A stretch of DNA of 61,863 nt. It comes from BP-133 sp040756995 (lineage in GTDB: Bacteria > Actinomycetota > Acidimicrobiia > IMCC26256 > BP-133). The translations under genes and the position numbers were made by a program. The stretch lies in the NCBI GenBank assembly GCA_040756995.1, contig JBFLYK010000037.1, positions 1-61,863 of the forward strand, given 5' to 3'. Positions within the stretch are counted from its first letter, which is position 1. Each line of letters opens with the position of its first letter. This document shows positions 25,012 to 32,357 of the stretch, piece by piece. The notes below the pieces were generated by a model. The model did not search any database, had not been told where the DNA came from, and saw nothing but the letters and a program-made list of their open reading frames with translations.

Positions 25012-26727
25012 TCAGTTGCGCCTTGCGGCGCGGGCGGCGGGCCGGGGGGCGGCCAGTTCCTTGAGGGCGCCGAGGAAGAGCTCGTCCATGTGAGGGCTCA
25101 GCTCGGCCAGGGTGGCGGCGTTGGCGTGGCTGGCCGAGCCGAAGACGCGGTCGAGGGCGTCGGTCGACGTCGAGGCGCCGATCGACAGGCAGAGGCAGGC
25201 GATGCCGTCGGACCGCAACTCCTCCAGAGCCTTGGCCGAGTCCGCTTCGGCGTAGCGGGATTCGTAGCCGTCGTCGTAGGGGAAGCCGTCGGAGAGGACG
25301 ACCAGGAGCCGGTTCGGTGTACCGGCGTCGGTCTTGAGCAGCTCGCCGGCGTGGCGGATCGCCGCACCGAGGCGCGTGTAGCCGGCCGGCTCGAGCTGGT
25401 TGAGCTGCGCCCGCCCACCGGCGCCGAAGCGATGGCCGAAGGGCTTGAGGGCCAGCATGTGGACCGCCGAACGGCCCCGGGAGCGGAAGCCGTACACCGC
25501 CACCCGGTCGCCGAGCTCCTCCAGGGTGGCGGCGAGCGTGGCCGCCGCCCGGCGCTGGTGCTCGTGGACCGACTGACCGGCGGGGTCGGTCTCGGTGGCG
25601 GAGCCGGACGCGTCGACGAGAACGAGCACGCCGAGGTTGCGGGCCAGCTTGCGGCGTTCCAGATAGACCTTCTCGGCGGGGGAGTGGCCGGCCCGCAGGT
25701 CTACGGCCAGGTCGATGAGGGCGTCGACGTCGATGTCCTCACCGTCGGGGCGCCGGCGGAGGACTTTGGGGGCCAGCCCCAGCCGGGCCAGGCGCCGGCG
25801 CAGGACCTCGTCCCGCTCGACAGCGCCGGCCGACACGTCGGGGGCCGGGCCGAGCGGGTACTCGATGACGCGACACCACTCCGGCCGGTACCGGCTCCTG
25901 TGCACGTCCCACTCCGGATACAGCGCGCCGCCGACGCCGCCGACCGCGCCGGGGGTGTCGTCGACCGCGAAGTGGATCGGGACGGGGACGGGCCGGGCGT
26001 TGGCCCCGACCTTGTCCACCCGCCGCACCGACCCGACGGACAGCTCTTCGCCGCCCGTGCCGCCCTCGCCGGGGGACCGCGACAGGCCGAGCACCTTCGA
26101 CATGAGGTTGGTGAGCGCCTTGGATCCCGCCAGCGGGTTCTGGAACAGCCTCAGGAGCTTGCTCTCTTCCCCTGCTTCCTCTTCGTCGCCCTCGTCCTCT
26201 TCGGGCAGAGCACCCGGCTTCAGCTGCAGGCGCAGGTCGTTGTCGGTCGGGCGGGCGCCGGGAGCGGCCGACCCCGCGTCCCCCAGGCGCGACGGCCGGA
26301 TGACCCCGAACCATTCCGGCGGGTCGTCGACCGACCGCCGGCTGGCGGCCACGGTCAGGGAGTCGGCCGGGCTGCCGGTGAGCGGTGCGCCCGGCCGGTC
26401 GACGCCGGCGGGAAGCCGGAGCGGCACCGGCAGTTCGACCAGCACCCGGCGGCCCTCCAGCGCCAGGTAGCGGCGGGCGACCTTCGGCCGCCCCCGCAGG
26501 CTCCGCACCACATCGGCGTCGAGGCTCCCGGAGCCGAGCAGCGCGGCCTGGACGATCACCTCGCAGCGCTGCTCGTCGACCGGCCGGCCGGCCGAGACGA
26601 AGACATGCCGGCCGTCGGTGCAGGCCGGTTCGCCGGCCCGACCCTCGGTGACGTCGACCGCCCGGCCGGCCAGCCACGTCGCCAGGAGCCGGAAGCGCTC
26701 CGGACCGGCGACGTCCGCACCGCTCAC
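25012..26727 (-). CDS. VWA-domain protein, NorD/CbbO-like
   Basis: A 571-residue cytoplasmic protein. The C-terminal part (about 365-545) is a von Willebrand A domain with the MIDAS motif 'VDASGSA', later 'AGYTRLGAAIRHA' and 'VVLSDGFPYDDGY'. The N-terminal part is Pro/Gly/Ala-rich with a long acidic stretch ('EEDEGDEEEAGEESK', about 177-190). Length and order match NorD/CbbO, which work with a MoxR-family ATPase to insert or activate a metal centre in an enzyme. The start overlaps the stop of that ATPase gene. There is no RuBisCO or nitric oxide reductase here, so the client is unknown; one of the molybdenum or iron enzymes in the window is a reasonable candidate. Confidence 0.88.
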   Translation of the reverse strand: MSGADVAGPERFRLLATWLAGRAVDVTEGRAGEPACTDGRHVFVSAGRPVDEQRCEVIVQAALLGSGSLDADVVRSLRGRPKVARRYLALEGRRVLVELPVPLRLPAGVDRPGAPLTGSPADSLTVAASRRSVDDPPEWFGVIRPSRLGDAGSAAPGARPTDNDLRLQLKPGALPEEDEGDEEEAGEESKLLRLFQNPLAGSKALTNLMSKVLGLSRSPGEGGTGGEELSVGSVRRVDKVGANARPVPVPIHFAVDDTPGAVGGVGGALYPEWDVHRSRYRPEWCRVIEYPLGPAPDVSAGAVERDEVLRRRLARLGLAPKVLRRRPDGEDIDVDALIDLAVDLRAGHSPAEKVYLERRKLARNLGVLVLVDASGSATETDPAGQSVHEHQRRAAATLAATLEELGDRVAVYGFRSRGRSAVHMLALKPFGHRFGAGGRAQLNQLEPAGYTRLGAAIRHAGELLKTDAGTPNRLLVVLSDGFPYDDGYESRYAEADSAKALEELRSDGIACLCLSIGASTSTDALDRVFGSASHANAATLAELSPHMDELFLGALKELAAPRPAARAARRN

Positions 26728-27515
26728 GTCGAGGGCACGAAGGCGTCGACCAGCTCGCCGAGCGCCCCGATGAGGTCGGGATCGTCGGTGAGGATCTCCA
26801 CGATGGCCGACTGCACCGCTCGGCGCAGCGGCAGGCCTTCGGCGGCCAGGCCACCGGCCAGGATCAGGGCCCGCGTCGACGCCACCTCCCGCAGCGGCGA
26901 ACCATCGAGGTTCCGGATGGCGTGCCCGATCTTGACCAGCGCCTGCGCCGTCTCGAGATCGACGCCGGCCTCGTGGGCCACGACCTCGGTTTCCACGTCG
27001 GGCGGCGGGAATCCCAGCTCGATGGCCACGAACCGTTGCCGTGTCGAGTCCTTCAGATCCTTGAGGACGCTCTGGTACCCCGGGTTGTAGGAGATGACCA
27101 GCTGGAAGCCGGGCGCCGCATCGAGGGTGACGCCGAGCCGGTCGACCGGGAGCTGCCGGCGGTGGTCGGTCAGCGGATGGATGACGACCGTGGTGTCCTG
27201 GCGGGCCTCGACCACCTCGTCGAGGTAGCAGATCGCTCCGTCACGGACGGCCCGGGTGAGCGGCCCGTCCACCCAGACCGTCTCGCCGCCCTGGAGCAGG
27301 AACCGGCCCACCAGGTCGGCGGACGTCAGGTCCTCGTGGCCGGCCACCGTGACGAGGTCCCGGCCGAGCCGGTGGGCCATCGCCTCGACGAAGCGGGTCT
27401 TGCCACAGCCGGTCGGGCCCTTGAGGAGGACGGGCAAGCCACGCCGGGCGGCGGCGAGGAACACCTCGACCTCATCACCGACCGGCCGGTAGAACGGCTC
27501 CGCGCTCGACGTCAT
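26724..27515 (-). CDS. MoxR-family AAA ATPase, CbbQ/NorQ/NirQ type
   Basis: A 263-residue AAA+ ATPase. Walker A is 'GPTGCGKTRFVEAMA' near residue 36, Walker B is 'AICYLDEVVEARQDT' near 92, and sensor 1 is in 'LVISYNPGYQS'. The C-terminal 'CbbQ_C' region ends at residue 263. Members remodel or activate metalloenzymes with a VWA partner, here the gene at 25012. An AGAAGGGGC ribosome site precedes the ATG. It is divergent from the TetR gene at 27628 across 112 bases that hold a 10-base direct repeat. Confidence 0.92.
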   Translation of the reverse strand: MTSSAEPFYRPVGDEVEVFLAAARRGLPVLLKGPTGCGKTRFVEAMAHRLGRDLVTVAGHEDLTSADLVGRFLLQGGETVWVDGPLTRAVRDGAICYLDEVVEARQDTTVVIHPLTDHRRQLPVDRLGVTLDAAPGFQLVISYNPGYQSVLKDLKDSTRQRFVAIELGFPPPDVETEVVAHEAGVDLETAQALVKIGHAIRNLDGSPLREVASTRALILAGGLAAEGLPLRRAVQSAIVEILTDDPDLIGALGELVDAFVPST

Positions 27516-27543
27516 CTGCCCCTTCTAGCTGACCGACCATGGC

Positions 27544-27588
27544 CCGGCAACGCGAATGTCGCTCCGGGCGCACAAAAACCGGCAACGC
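27544..27588. repeat. Direct repeat CCGGCAACGC in the moxR/tetR intergenic region
   Basis: CCGGCAACGC occurs at 27544-27553 and again at 27579-27588, starts 35 bases apart, between the divergent MoxR ATPase and TetR genes. The AT-rich piece that follows (27591-27612) is the only strongly AT-rich stretch and probably contains the tetR promoter. The repeats could be regulator sites; in a GC-rich genome a 10-base repeat may also be chance. Confidence 0.35.
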
Positions 27589-27627
27589 TGGATATTAAAC
27601 GCTCATTATTAGTAGCATGGCTGCCCC

Positions 27628-28281
27628 ATGGTCGACGAGCGCAGAGCATCGGTGGTCGAACCGGCCCGGCGGCGGGGCCGCCCGGCCGATTCGGACGGGC
27701 TCACGGGCCAGCGCATCCTGTCGGCGGCCCGGGAGTGCTTCGCCCAGTCCGGCTATGTGGCGGCCAGCACGCACATGGTCGCGGGCCGGGCCGGGCTCAC
27801 CACCGGGGCGCTGTACCACCACTTCGGTTCGAAGCGCGAGCTCTATCTGGCCGTCTTCGACGAGGTCGAGGCCATGGTCTTCGAACGTCTCCGGGCCGCC
27901 GCGGCCCGCCAGCCGACGTTCGTGGCCAAGGTCGAGGCCCTGCTCGACTCGGCCGTCCGCCTGGCCAAGTCGGATCCGACGGCGGTCGCCTTTCTGGTCT
28001 CCGTCAGCGGTGACCTCGCCCGCCACCCCGATCTGCGGGAAGCCGTGGAGTCGGCCTGGGCCCGCCGGGACGCGTTCCTCGCCGAAGTCGTCAACGCCGG
28101 GATCGCCAGCGGCGAACTCGCCCCGGCCGATCGGGGGATGGTCCTCGACCTGCTGATGACGATGATCGGCGGCCTGCTCGTCGTCGGCGCCGGCGTCCCG
28201 GCCGCTCAGGCCCGGGCCGTCAAGGCGTTCAAACGGCTGCTGGCGGGAACGCTGATCGCCCGGCCCGCCGAGGCCCGGTGA
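27628..28281 (+). CDS. TetR-family transcriptional regulator
   Basis: A 217-residue TetR repressor. The N-terminal helix-turn-helix (about 20-70) reads 'ARECFAQSGYVAASTHMVAG' then 'TTGALYHHFGSKRELYLAVF'. The C-terminal ligand-binding helices end with 'LVVGAGVPAAQARAVKAFKRLLAGT', similar to regulators of fatty-acid or CoA-ester genes. The ATG at 27628 follows an AT-rich promoter-like region. The stop overlaps the start of the small gene at 28278. It sits at the head of the ferredoxin/SDR/aldehyde dehydrogenase region and is one of two candidates (with 49636) to bind the GTAAA-type palindromes. Confidence 0.9.
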   Translation: MVDERRASVVEPARRRGRPADSDGLTGQRILSAARECFAQSGYVAASTHMVAGRAGLTTGALYHHFGSKRELYLAVFDEVEAMVFERLRAAAARQPTFVAKVEALLDSAVRLAKSDPTAVAFLVSVSGDLARHPDLREAVESAWARRDAFLAEVVNAGIASGELAPADRGMVLDLLMTMIGGLLVVGAGVPAAQARAVKAFKRLLAGTLIARPAEAR

Positions 28282-28610
28282 CCATGGTCCTCGGCCTCGG
28301 CCACGGGCTGCGCTTCGTCACGTCGCTGACGATGGCCGGCGTCGAGGTCATGGTCGACGCCGGTCGCCTGGTGGGCGGGGACGACCTCTTCGAGCTGCGG
28401 CCCCGCCAGATCCGCCGGCTGCTGCTGACCTTCGAGGACTCCATCCAGGGTCGCATCCCGGAGATCCTCGGCGACGACGAAGAGGAACGGGTCGAGACCC
28501 TCATGCACCTCCTGCGCGGGACGTCGGACGAGGATCTGGCGATGCTGTTGGGCTCGCTTCAGGTGGCGCTGCGTCGGCTCGAGGAGGATCGGCCGCGTCG
28601 GGCTCGATGA
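28278..28610 (+). CDS. Hypothetical protein coupled to TetR
   Basis: A 110-residue protein of unknown function starting at GTG in the tetR stop (GTGA). It has a hydrophobic N-terminus ('LGHGLRFVTSLTMAGVEVMV') and a charged helical C-terminal half ('ILGDDEEERVETLMHLLRG', 'LQVALRRLEED'). Its 3' end overlaps the 3' end of the ferredoxin gene on the other strand by about 110 bases, which makes one of the two ends doubtful. Coupling to the regulator suggests it is real and perhaps acts with it. Confidence 0.5.
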   Translation: MTMVLGLGHGLRFVTSLTMAGVEVMVDAGRLVGGDDLFELRPRQIRRLLLTFEDSIQGRIPEILGDDEEERVETLMHLLRGTSDEDLAMLLGSLQVALRRLEEDRPRRAR

Positions 28611-28791
28611 TGACCGCGAATTCCGGGCAGTTGGCCTGGGCGAGCTGCGCCTGCGACAGCAGTTCGGGCGGGATGGACCCGTCGCCGGCGGCCGTGGCGT
28701 AGCCGTAGTCGTCGACGTCGAACAGCTCGGGGGCGAGTGAGTAGCAACGGTTGTGGCCTTGACAGCGTTCCGGATCGACACGGAGTCGCAC
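28501..28791 (-). CDS. CxxHxxC-type [3Fe-4S] ferredoxin
   Basis: About 96 residues. The start is GTG 28791, preceded by a GAAAGGA ribosome site. Cluster ligands are in 'CQGHNRC' (residues 10-16) and 'NCPEF' near 54; the second Cys of a usual 4Fe ferredoxin is replaced by His, as in actinobacterial ferredoxins that feed P450s and other oxygenases. The core ends near residue 65, and the Pro/Ala-rich tail runs over the end of the neighbouring gene on the other strand. No P450 is in the window, so the KshA-like or other Rieske oxygenase, or an enzyme elsewhere, may be the partner. It is divergent from the SDR at 28875 with a palindrome between them. Confidence 0.85.
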   Translation of the reverse strand: MRLRVDPERCQGHNRCYSLAPELFDVDDYGYATAAGDGSIPPELLSQAQLAQANCPEFAVIIEPDAADPPRADAAPPEASPTASPDPRPTSRAGGA

Positions 28792-28806
28792 TGAGCATCC
28801 TTTCGA

Positions 28807-28818
28807 GTAAATATTTAC
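28807..28818. promoter_or_regulatory. 12-base palindrome GTAAATATTTAC between ferredoxin and SDR genes
   Basis: A perfect inverted repeat in the 83-base divergent gap. It overlaps the -35 position of a possible plus-strand promoter whose -10 is TACAGT at 28832-28837 (TANNNT form). Similar sequences lie upstream of the genes at 36203/36313, 41993, 47490/47538 and 53015/53149, so it is a candidate operator of a shared regulator. Confidence 0.65.
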
Positions 28819-28874
28819 AAGGAACAACGGCTACAGTAGACCGCGGGACCGGCCGGCGACACGGAGGGGGACCG

Positions 28875-29645
28875 ATGGAGAACCGGAAGGTGGTCGTCGT
28901 GACCGGCGCGGCCAGCGGGATGGGCCGCGCCGCGGCGCTGCGGTGGGCCCGGCAGGGCCACCGGGTGGCCGGTGTCGACCGGTCGGGTGAGGCGCTCAAG
29001 GAACTCGAAGCGGGCGTGCCGGGCTTTTCGGCCTTCGAGTGCGACGTCACCGACGAAGAGGCCGTCCGGCGGGTCGCCGGTGAGGTACGGGACCGGCTGG
29101 GGGAGATCGACCGGCTGGTCAACGCGGCCGGCATCTGCATCTCGGGCCGGATCGGTGACCTGGAGCCGGCGGCGTTCCGCAAGACGATGGAGGTCAACTA
29201 CTTCGGCACGGTGCACTGGGTCGACGCCGTGATCGGGCCGATGCAGGCCCGGCGCCGGGGCGAGATCGTGCTGTTCTCGTCGGTCGGCGGATTCCTCCCC
29301 GGCCCGGGGGTCGACGCCTACATCGCCAGCAAGTTCGCCGTACTGGGCTACGCCGAAGTCCTCCGCCAGCAGGCGGAGAAGGACGGCATCCGGGTCATCT
29401 GCATCTGCCCGCCGCCGGTCGACACGCCGCTGCTGGCGAACTTCATGGAGGGCGCCACGATGCATCCGGCGGCCCAGAAGTTCATGAAGCCGATGACGCC
29501 CGACCAGATCGTCGACTCGATCGAGAAGGCCTTGGCGGGCAAGGGATTCCTGCTGCTGCCCGACGCCACGGCCAAGGCCAGCTGGATCGCCCGCCGGGTG
29601 GCGCCGAACCTCGTCAGCCGCCTGCTGGCCAAGTACGCCGGATGA
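28875..29645 (+). CDS. SDR-family dehydrogenase
   Basis: A 256-residue classical SDR: 'TGAASGMGRAAALRWARQG' cofactor motif near residue 10, 'NAAG' near 85, Ser in 'VLFSSVGG' and Tyr-Ile-Ala-Ser-Lys as the catalytic set. It is likely an NAD(P)-dependent alcohol dehydrogenase or 3-hydroxyacyl-type oxidoreductase. The ATG at 28875 has GGAGGGGG upstream. It starts the operon SDR, aldehyde dehydrogenase, acyl-CoA dehydrogenase, HMGS-like/DUF35, thiolase, all joined by overlaps of a few bases. Alcohol to aldehyde to acid is a plausible use of the first two enzymes. A palindrome lies 57 bases upstream. Confidence 0.92.
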   Translation: MENRKVVVVTGAASGMGRAAALRWARQGHRVAGVDRSGEALKELEAGVPGFSAFECDVTDEEAVRRVAGEVRDRLGEIDRLVNAAGICISGRIGDLEPAAFRKTMEVNYFGTVHWVDAVIGPMQARRRGEIVLFSSVGGFLPGPGVDAYIASKFAVLGYAEVLRQQAEKDGIRVICICPPPVDTPLLANFMEGATMHPAAQKFMKPMTPDQIVDSIEKALAGKGFLLLPDATAKASWIARRVAPNLVSRLLAKYAG

Positions 29646-31186
29646 CGACCGCCACCATCGACGTCCGGTCGCCGGCCGACGGCCGGCTGATCGGGTCGCT
29701 GCCCCGGCTCGGGGCCGACCAAGTGCACCGGCTGGCCGATGGGCTCCGGGCCGGGCAGCCGGCCTGGGAGGACCTCGGCCCCGACGGTCGGGCCAGGGTC
29801 CTGCTGCGCTGGGCCGACTGGTTCCTCGACAACGAGCGGCGCCTGGCCGAGCTGGTCCAGTCGGAGTCGGGCAAGCCGTGGAGCGACGCCGTCGTCGAGA
29901 CGACCGTCTCCGTCGAGGTCATCAACTACTACGCCAAGCATGCCGCCGGGTTCCTCGCCCCCCGCAAGGTCCGCCCCCACGGCCCGGCCGGGGCCACCAA
30001 GAAGCTGACCCTGCGCTTCCGGCCCCACCCGCTGGTGGGCGTGATCACTCCCTGGAACGGCCCCATCGGCGCTCCCGTCATGGATGTCGTCCCGGCGCTG
30101 ATGGCCGGTGCCGCCGTGCTGTCCAAGCCGTCGGAGGTCGCGCCGCTCTCCTGGGTCGAAGCGGTGCGGGGCTGGCGGGAAGAGATCGGCGGCCCGCCGG
30201 TGCTGGCGGCCGCCACCGGCGACGGCTCGACCGGCGCGGCGGTCGTCGACGAGGTCGACATGATCATGTTCACCGGCTCGACCCGCACCGGCCGGGCGAT
30301 CGCCACCCGGGCCGCCGAGCGGCTCATCCCCTGCAGCCTCGAGCTCGGCGGCAAGGACGCCATGATCGTCCTGGCCGACGCCGACCTCGATCGGGCCGCG
30401 TCCGCCGCCGCCTGGGGCGGCATGATGAACGCCGGCCAGCTCTGCATCTCGGTCGAGCGCGTCTACGTCGAGGCACCGGTCTACGACGAGTTCGTCGCCC
30501 GGGTGACCGACAAGATCGCCGCCCTGCGGCAGGGAACGGACGAGCCGGGCGCCTTCGCCTGCGACGTCGGCGCCATGGCGACCGCCGCCCAACTCGAGAT
30601 CGTCGAACGGCACGTGCGCGACGCGCTCGAGAAGGGGGCGAAGGTCACCACCGGCGGCCACCGGCGAGCCAGTGGGCTGTACTTCGAGCCGACCGTCCTG
30701 CGGGACGTCGACCACACCATGGCCTGCATGCGGGAGGAGACGTTCGGCCCGACGCTGCCGGTCATGCGGGTGGAGAACGAAGCCGAGGCGATCCGCTTGG
30801 CCAACGACTCGTCCTACGGTCTGTCGGCCAGCGTGTGGAGCCGCGACGCCGCCCGGGCGCAGCGGGTCGCCGCCCGGCTGGAGGCCGGGGCCGTCAACGT
30901 CAACAACGTGCTGATGAACCTCTTCCAGTTCACCCTGCCGCAGGGCGGCTGGAAGCAGTCGGGCATCGGCACCCGCCTCGGAGGCGCCGGCGGTCTGCTC
31001 AAGTACTGCCGGCCGCAGGCGCTCGTCGAGGAGCGCATTCCGCTGCCGTCGGAGCCGTTCTGGTTCCCGGTCTCCCCCCGCAAGAACAAGCTGATCGCCC
31101 GGGCCAGCCGCCTGTCGGGGGCCAACGACTGGCGGCGCAAGCTCGGCCTGTCGCCAAAGGAGGACGGGCGTGGACTTCCTCGATAG
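29642..31186 (+). CDS. Aldehyde dehydrogenase (NAD(P)+-dependent)
   Basis: A 514-residue ALDH-superfamily enzyme. It has the cofactor region 'FTGSTRTGRAIATRAAER', the catalytic Glu in 'LELGGKDAM' (near residue 235), the catalytic Cys in 'NAGQLCISVERV' (near 265) and 'REETFGPTLPVM' near 360. It would oxidise an aldehyde to the acid, following the SDR at 28875 (ATGA overlap). The C-terminal tail of about 45 residues after 'YCRPQALVEERIPLPSEP' is typical of the succinate-semialdehyde/long-chain group. The end overlaps the acyl-CoA dehydrogenase start by 17 bases. Confidence 0.94.
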   Translation: MTTATIDVRSPADGRLIGSLPRLGADQVHRLADGLRAGQPAWEDLGPDGRARVLLRWADWFLDNERRLAELVQSESGKPWSDAVVETTVSVEVINYYAKHAAGFLAPRKVRPHGPAGATKKLTLRFRPHPLVGVITPWNGPIGAPVMDVVPALMAGAAVLSKPSEVAPLSWVEAVRGWREEIGGPPVLAAATGDGSTGAAVVDEVDMIMFTGSTRTGRAIATRAAERLIPCSLELGGKDAMIVLADADLDRAASAAAWGGMMNAGQLCISVERVYVEAPVYDEFVARVTDKIAALRQGTDEPGAFACDVGAMATAAQLEIVERHVRDALEKGAKVTTGGHRRASGLYFEPTVLRDVDHTMACMREETFGPTLPVMRVENEAEAIRLANDSSYGLSASVWSRDAARAQRVAARLEAGAVNVNNVLMNLFQFTLPQGGWKQSGIGTRLGGAGGLLKYCRPQALVEERIPLPSEPFWFPVSPRKNKLIARASRLSGANDWRRKLGLSPKEDGRGLPR

Positions 31187-32357
31187 CCCGGCCGAGGCGG
31201 CCTTCCGGGCCGAAGCCGTCGCCTTCCTGGAGGCCCACGCCAGCCGCCGTCCGGCCGACACGTCACGCCTCGTCTCGTTCTTCGAGGACGAGGGGACCGA
31301 GTCGGAGCAGCGGGCCTGGGTGAAGGCCTGCCGGGACTGGCAGCGCACCAAGTACGAGGCCGGCTTCGCCGCCATCAGCTGGCCGAAGGAGTGGGGCGGC
31401 CGGGGCGGCACGCTCATGGAGGAGATCATCTTCGCCGAGGAGGAACAGCGCTTCGACGTCGAGACCGGCGCCTTCCTCATCAGCCTGGGCATGATCGCCC
31501 CGACGCTCATGACCCACGGCACCGACGAGCAGCGGGCCCACGTCGCCCGCATCCTGTCGGGGGAGGAGGTCTGGTGCCAGCTGTTCAGTGAGCCGACGGC
31601 CGGCAGCGACCTCGCCGCCATGCGCACCCGGGCCGGGCGCGACGGTGACGTGTGGGTCGTCAACGGCCAGAAGGTATGGACCTCGGGCGCCCACTACTCC
31701 GACTGGGGCTACCTGCTGGCCCGGTCCGACTTCGACGTCCCCAAGCACGCCGGCCTGACGGCCTTCATCCTCCCGATGGACACGCCCGGCGTGACGGTCC
31801 GGCCGCTACGCCAGATGACCGGCGGCGCCAGCTTCAACGAGGTGTTCTTCGACGACGTCCGGATTCCCGATGCCCACCGGCTCGACGCTCCGGGCAACGG
31901 CTGGCGGGTGGCGCTCACCACGCTCATGAACGAGCGGTTCTCGGTCGGGGGCAACACCACGGGCTTCCGCAGCTGGGGTGCGCTGTTGCGTCTCGCCCGC
32001 GAGGCGGGGCGAGTCGACGATCCCATCGTCCGCCAGCGGCTGGCCGAAATCCACATCGGCCTGGAGGTCCTGCGCTTCAACGGTTACCGGGCGCTCACGG
32101 CCATCTCGCAGGGCGGCGTTCCCGGGCCGGAGGGCTCGATCGGCAAGCTCGCCCTCGTGCGGGTCATGACGGCCATGAGCGCCCTGATCATGGAACTGGC
32201 CGGCCCGGCCGGAACGCTGCAGTCGGTGGAGAGCCAGTGGTGCCTGGGCGTCCCGGGCGTCCGCATCGGCGGCGGCACCGACGAGGTCATGCGCAACATC
32301 ATCGGCGAGCGGGTCCTCGGCTTGCCTCGTGAACCCGAGAGGAGCATCGCACCGTGA
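31170..32357 (+). CDS. Acyl-CoA dehydrogenase
   Basis: A 395-residue FAD flavoprotein that introduces an alpha-beta double bond into an acyl-CoA. Family pieces are 'SEPTAGSDLAAMRTRA' near 145-160, 'VVNGQKVWTSGAHYSDWGYLLA' split at 165-185, and the C-terminal 'GGGTDEVMRNIIGERVLGLPRE'. It starts at GTG 31170 inside the ALDH gene. It resembles actinobacterial ACADs used for branched or steroid side-chain substrates, which often work as two-gene heterotetramers; here the gene is alone, and the other ACAD is at 46372. The stop overlaps the next start. FAD would be reoxidised through ETF, not encoded here. Confidence 0.93.
   Translation: MDFLDSPAEAAFRAEAVAFLEAHASRRPADTSRLVSFFEDEGTESEQRAWVKACRDWQRTKYEAGFAAISWPKEWGGRGGTLMEEIIFAEEEQRFDVETGAFLISLGMIAPTLMTHGTDEQRAHVARILSGEEVWCQLFSEPTAGSDLAAMRTRAGRDGDVWVVNGQKVWTSGAHYSDWGYLLARSDFDVPKHAGLTAFILPMDTPGVTVRPLRQMTGGASFNEVFFDDVRIPDAHRLDAPGNGWRVALTTLMNERFSVGGNTTGFRSWGALLRLAREAGRVDDPIVRQRLAEIHIGLEVLRFNGYRALTAISQGGVPGPEGSIGKLALVRVMTAMSALIMELAGPAGTLQSVESQWCLGVPGVRIGGGTDEVMRNIIGERVLGLPREPERSIAP

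Noticed and set aside
24993..27515. Carbon fixation or denitrification gene set because of the CbbQ/NorQ-like pair
   Set aside because: No RuBisCO or nitric oxide reductase genes are in the window; the ATPase/VWA pair is used by many metalloenzymes.
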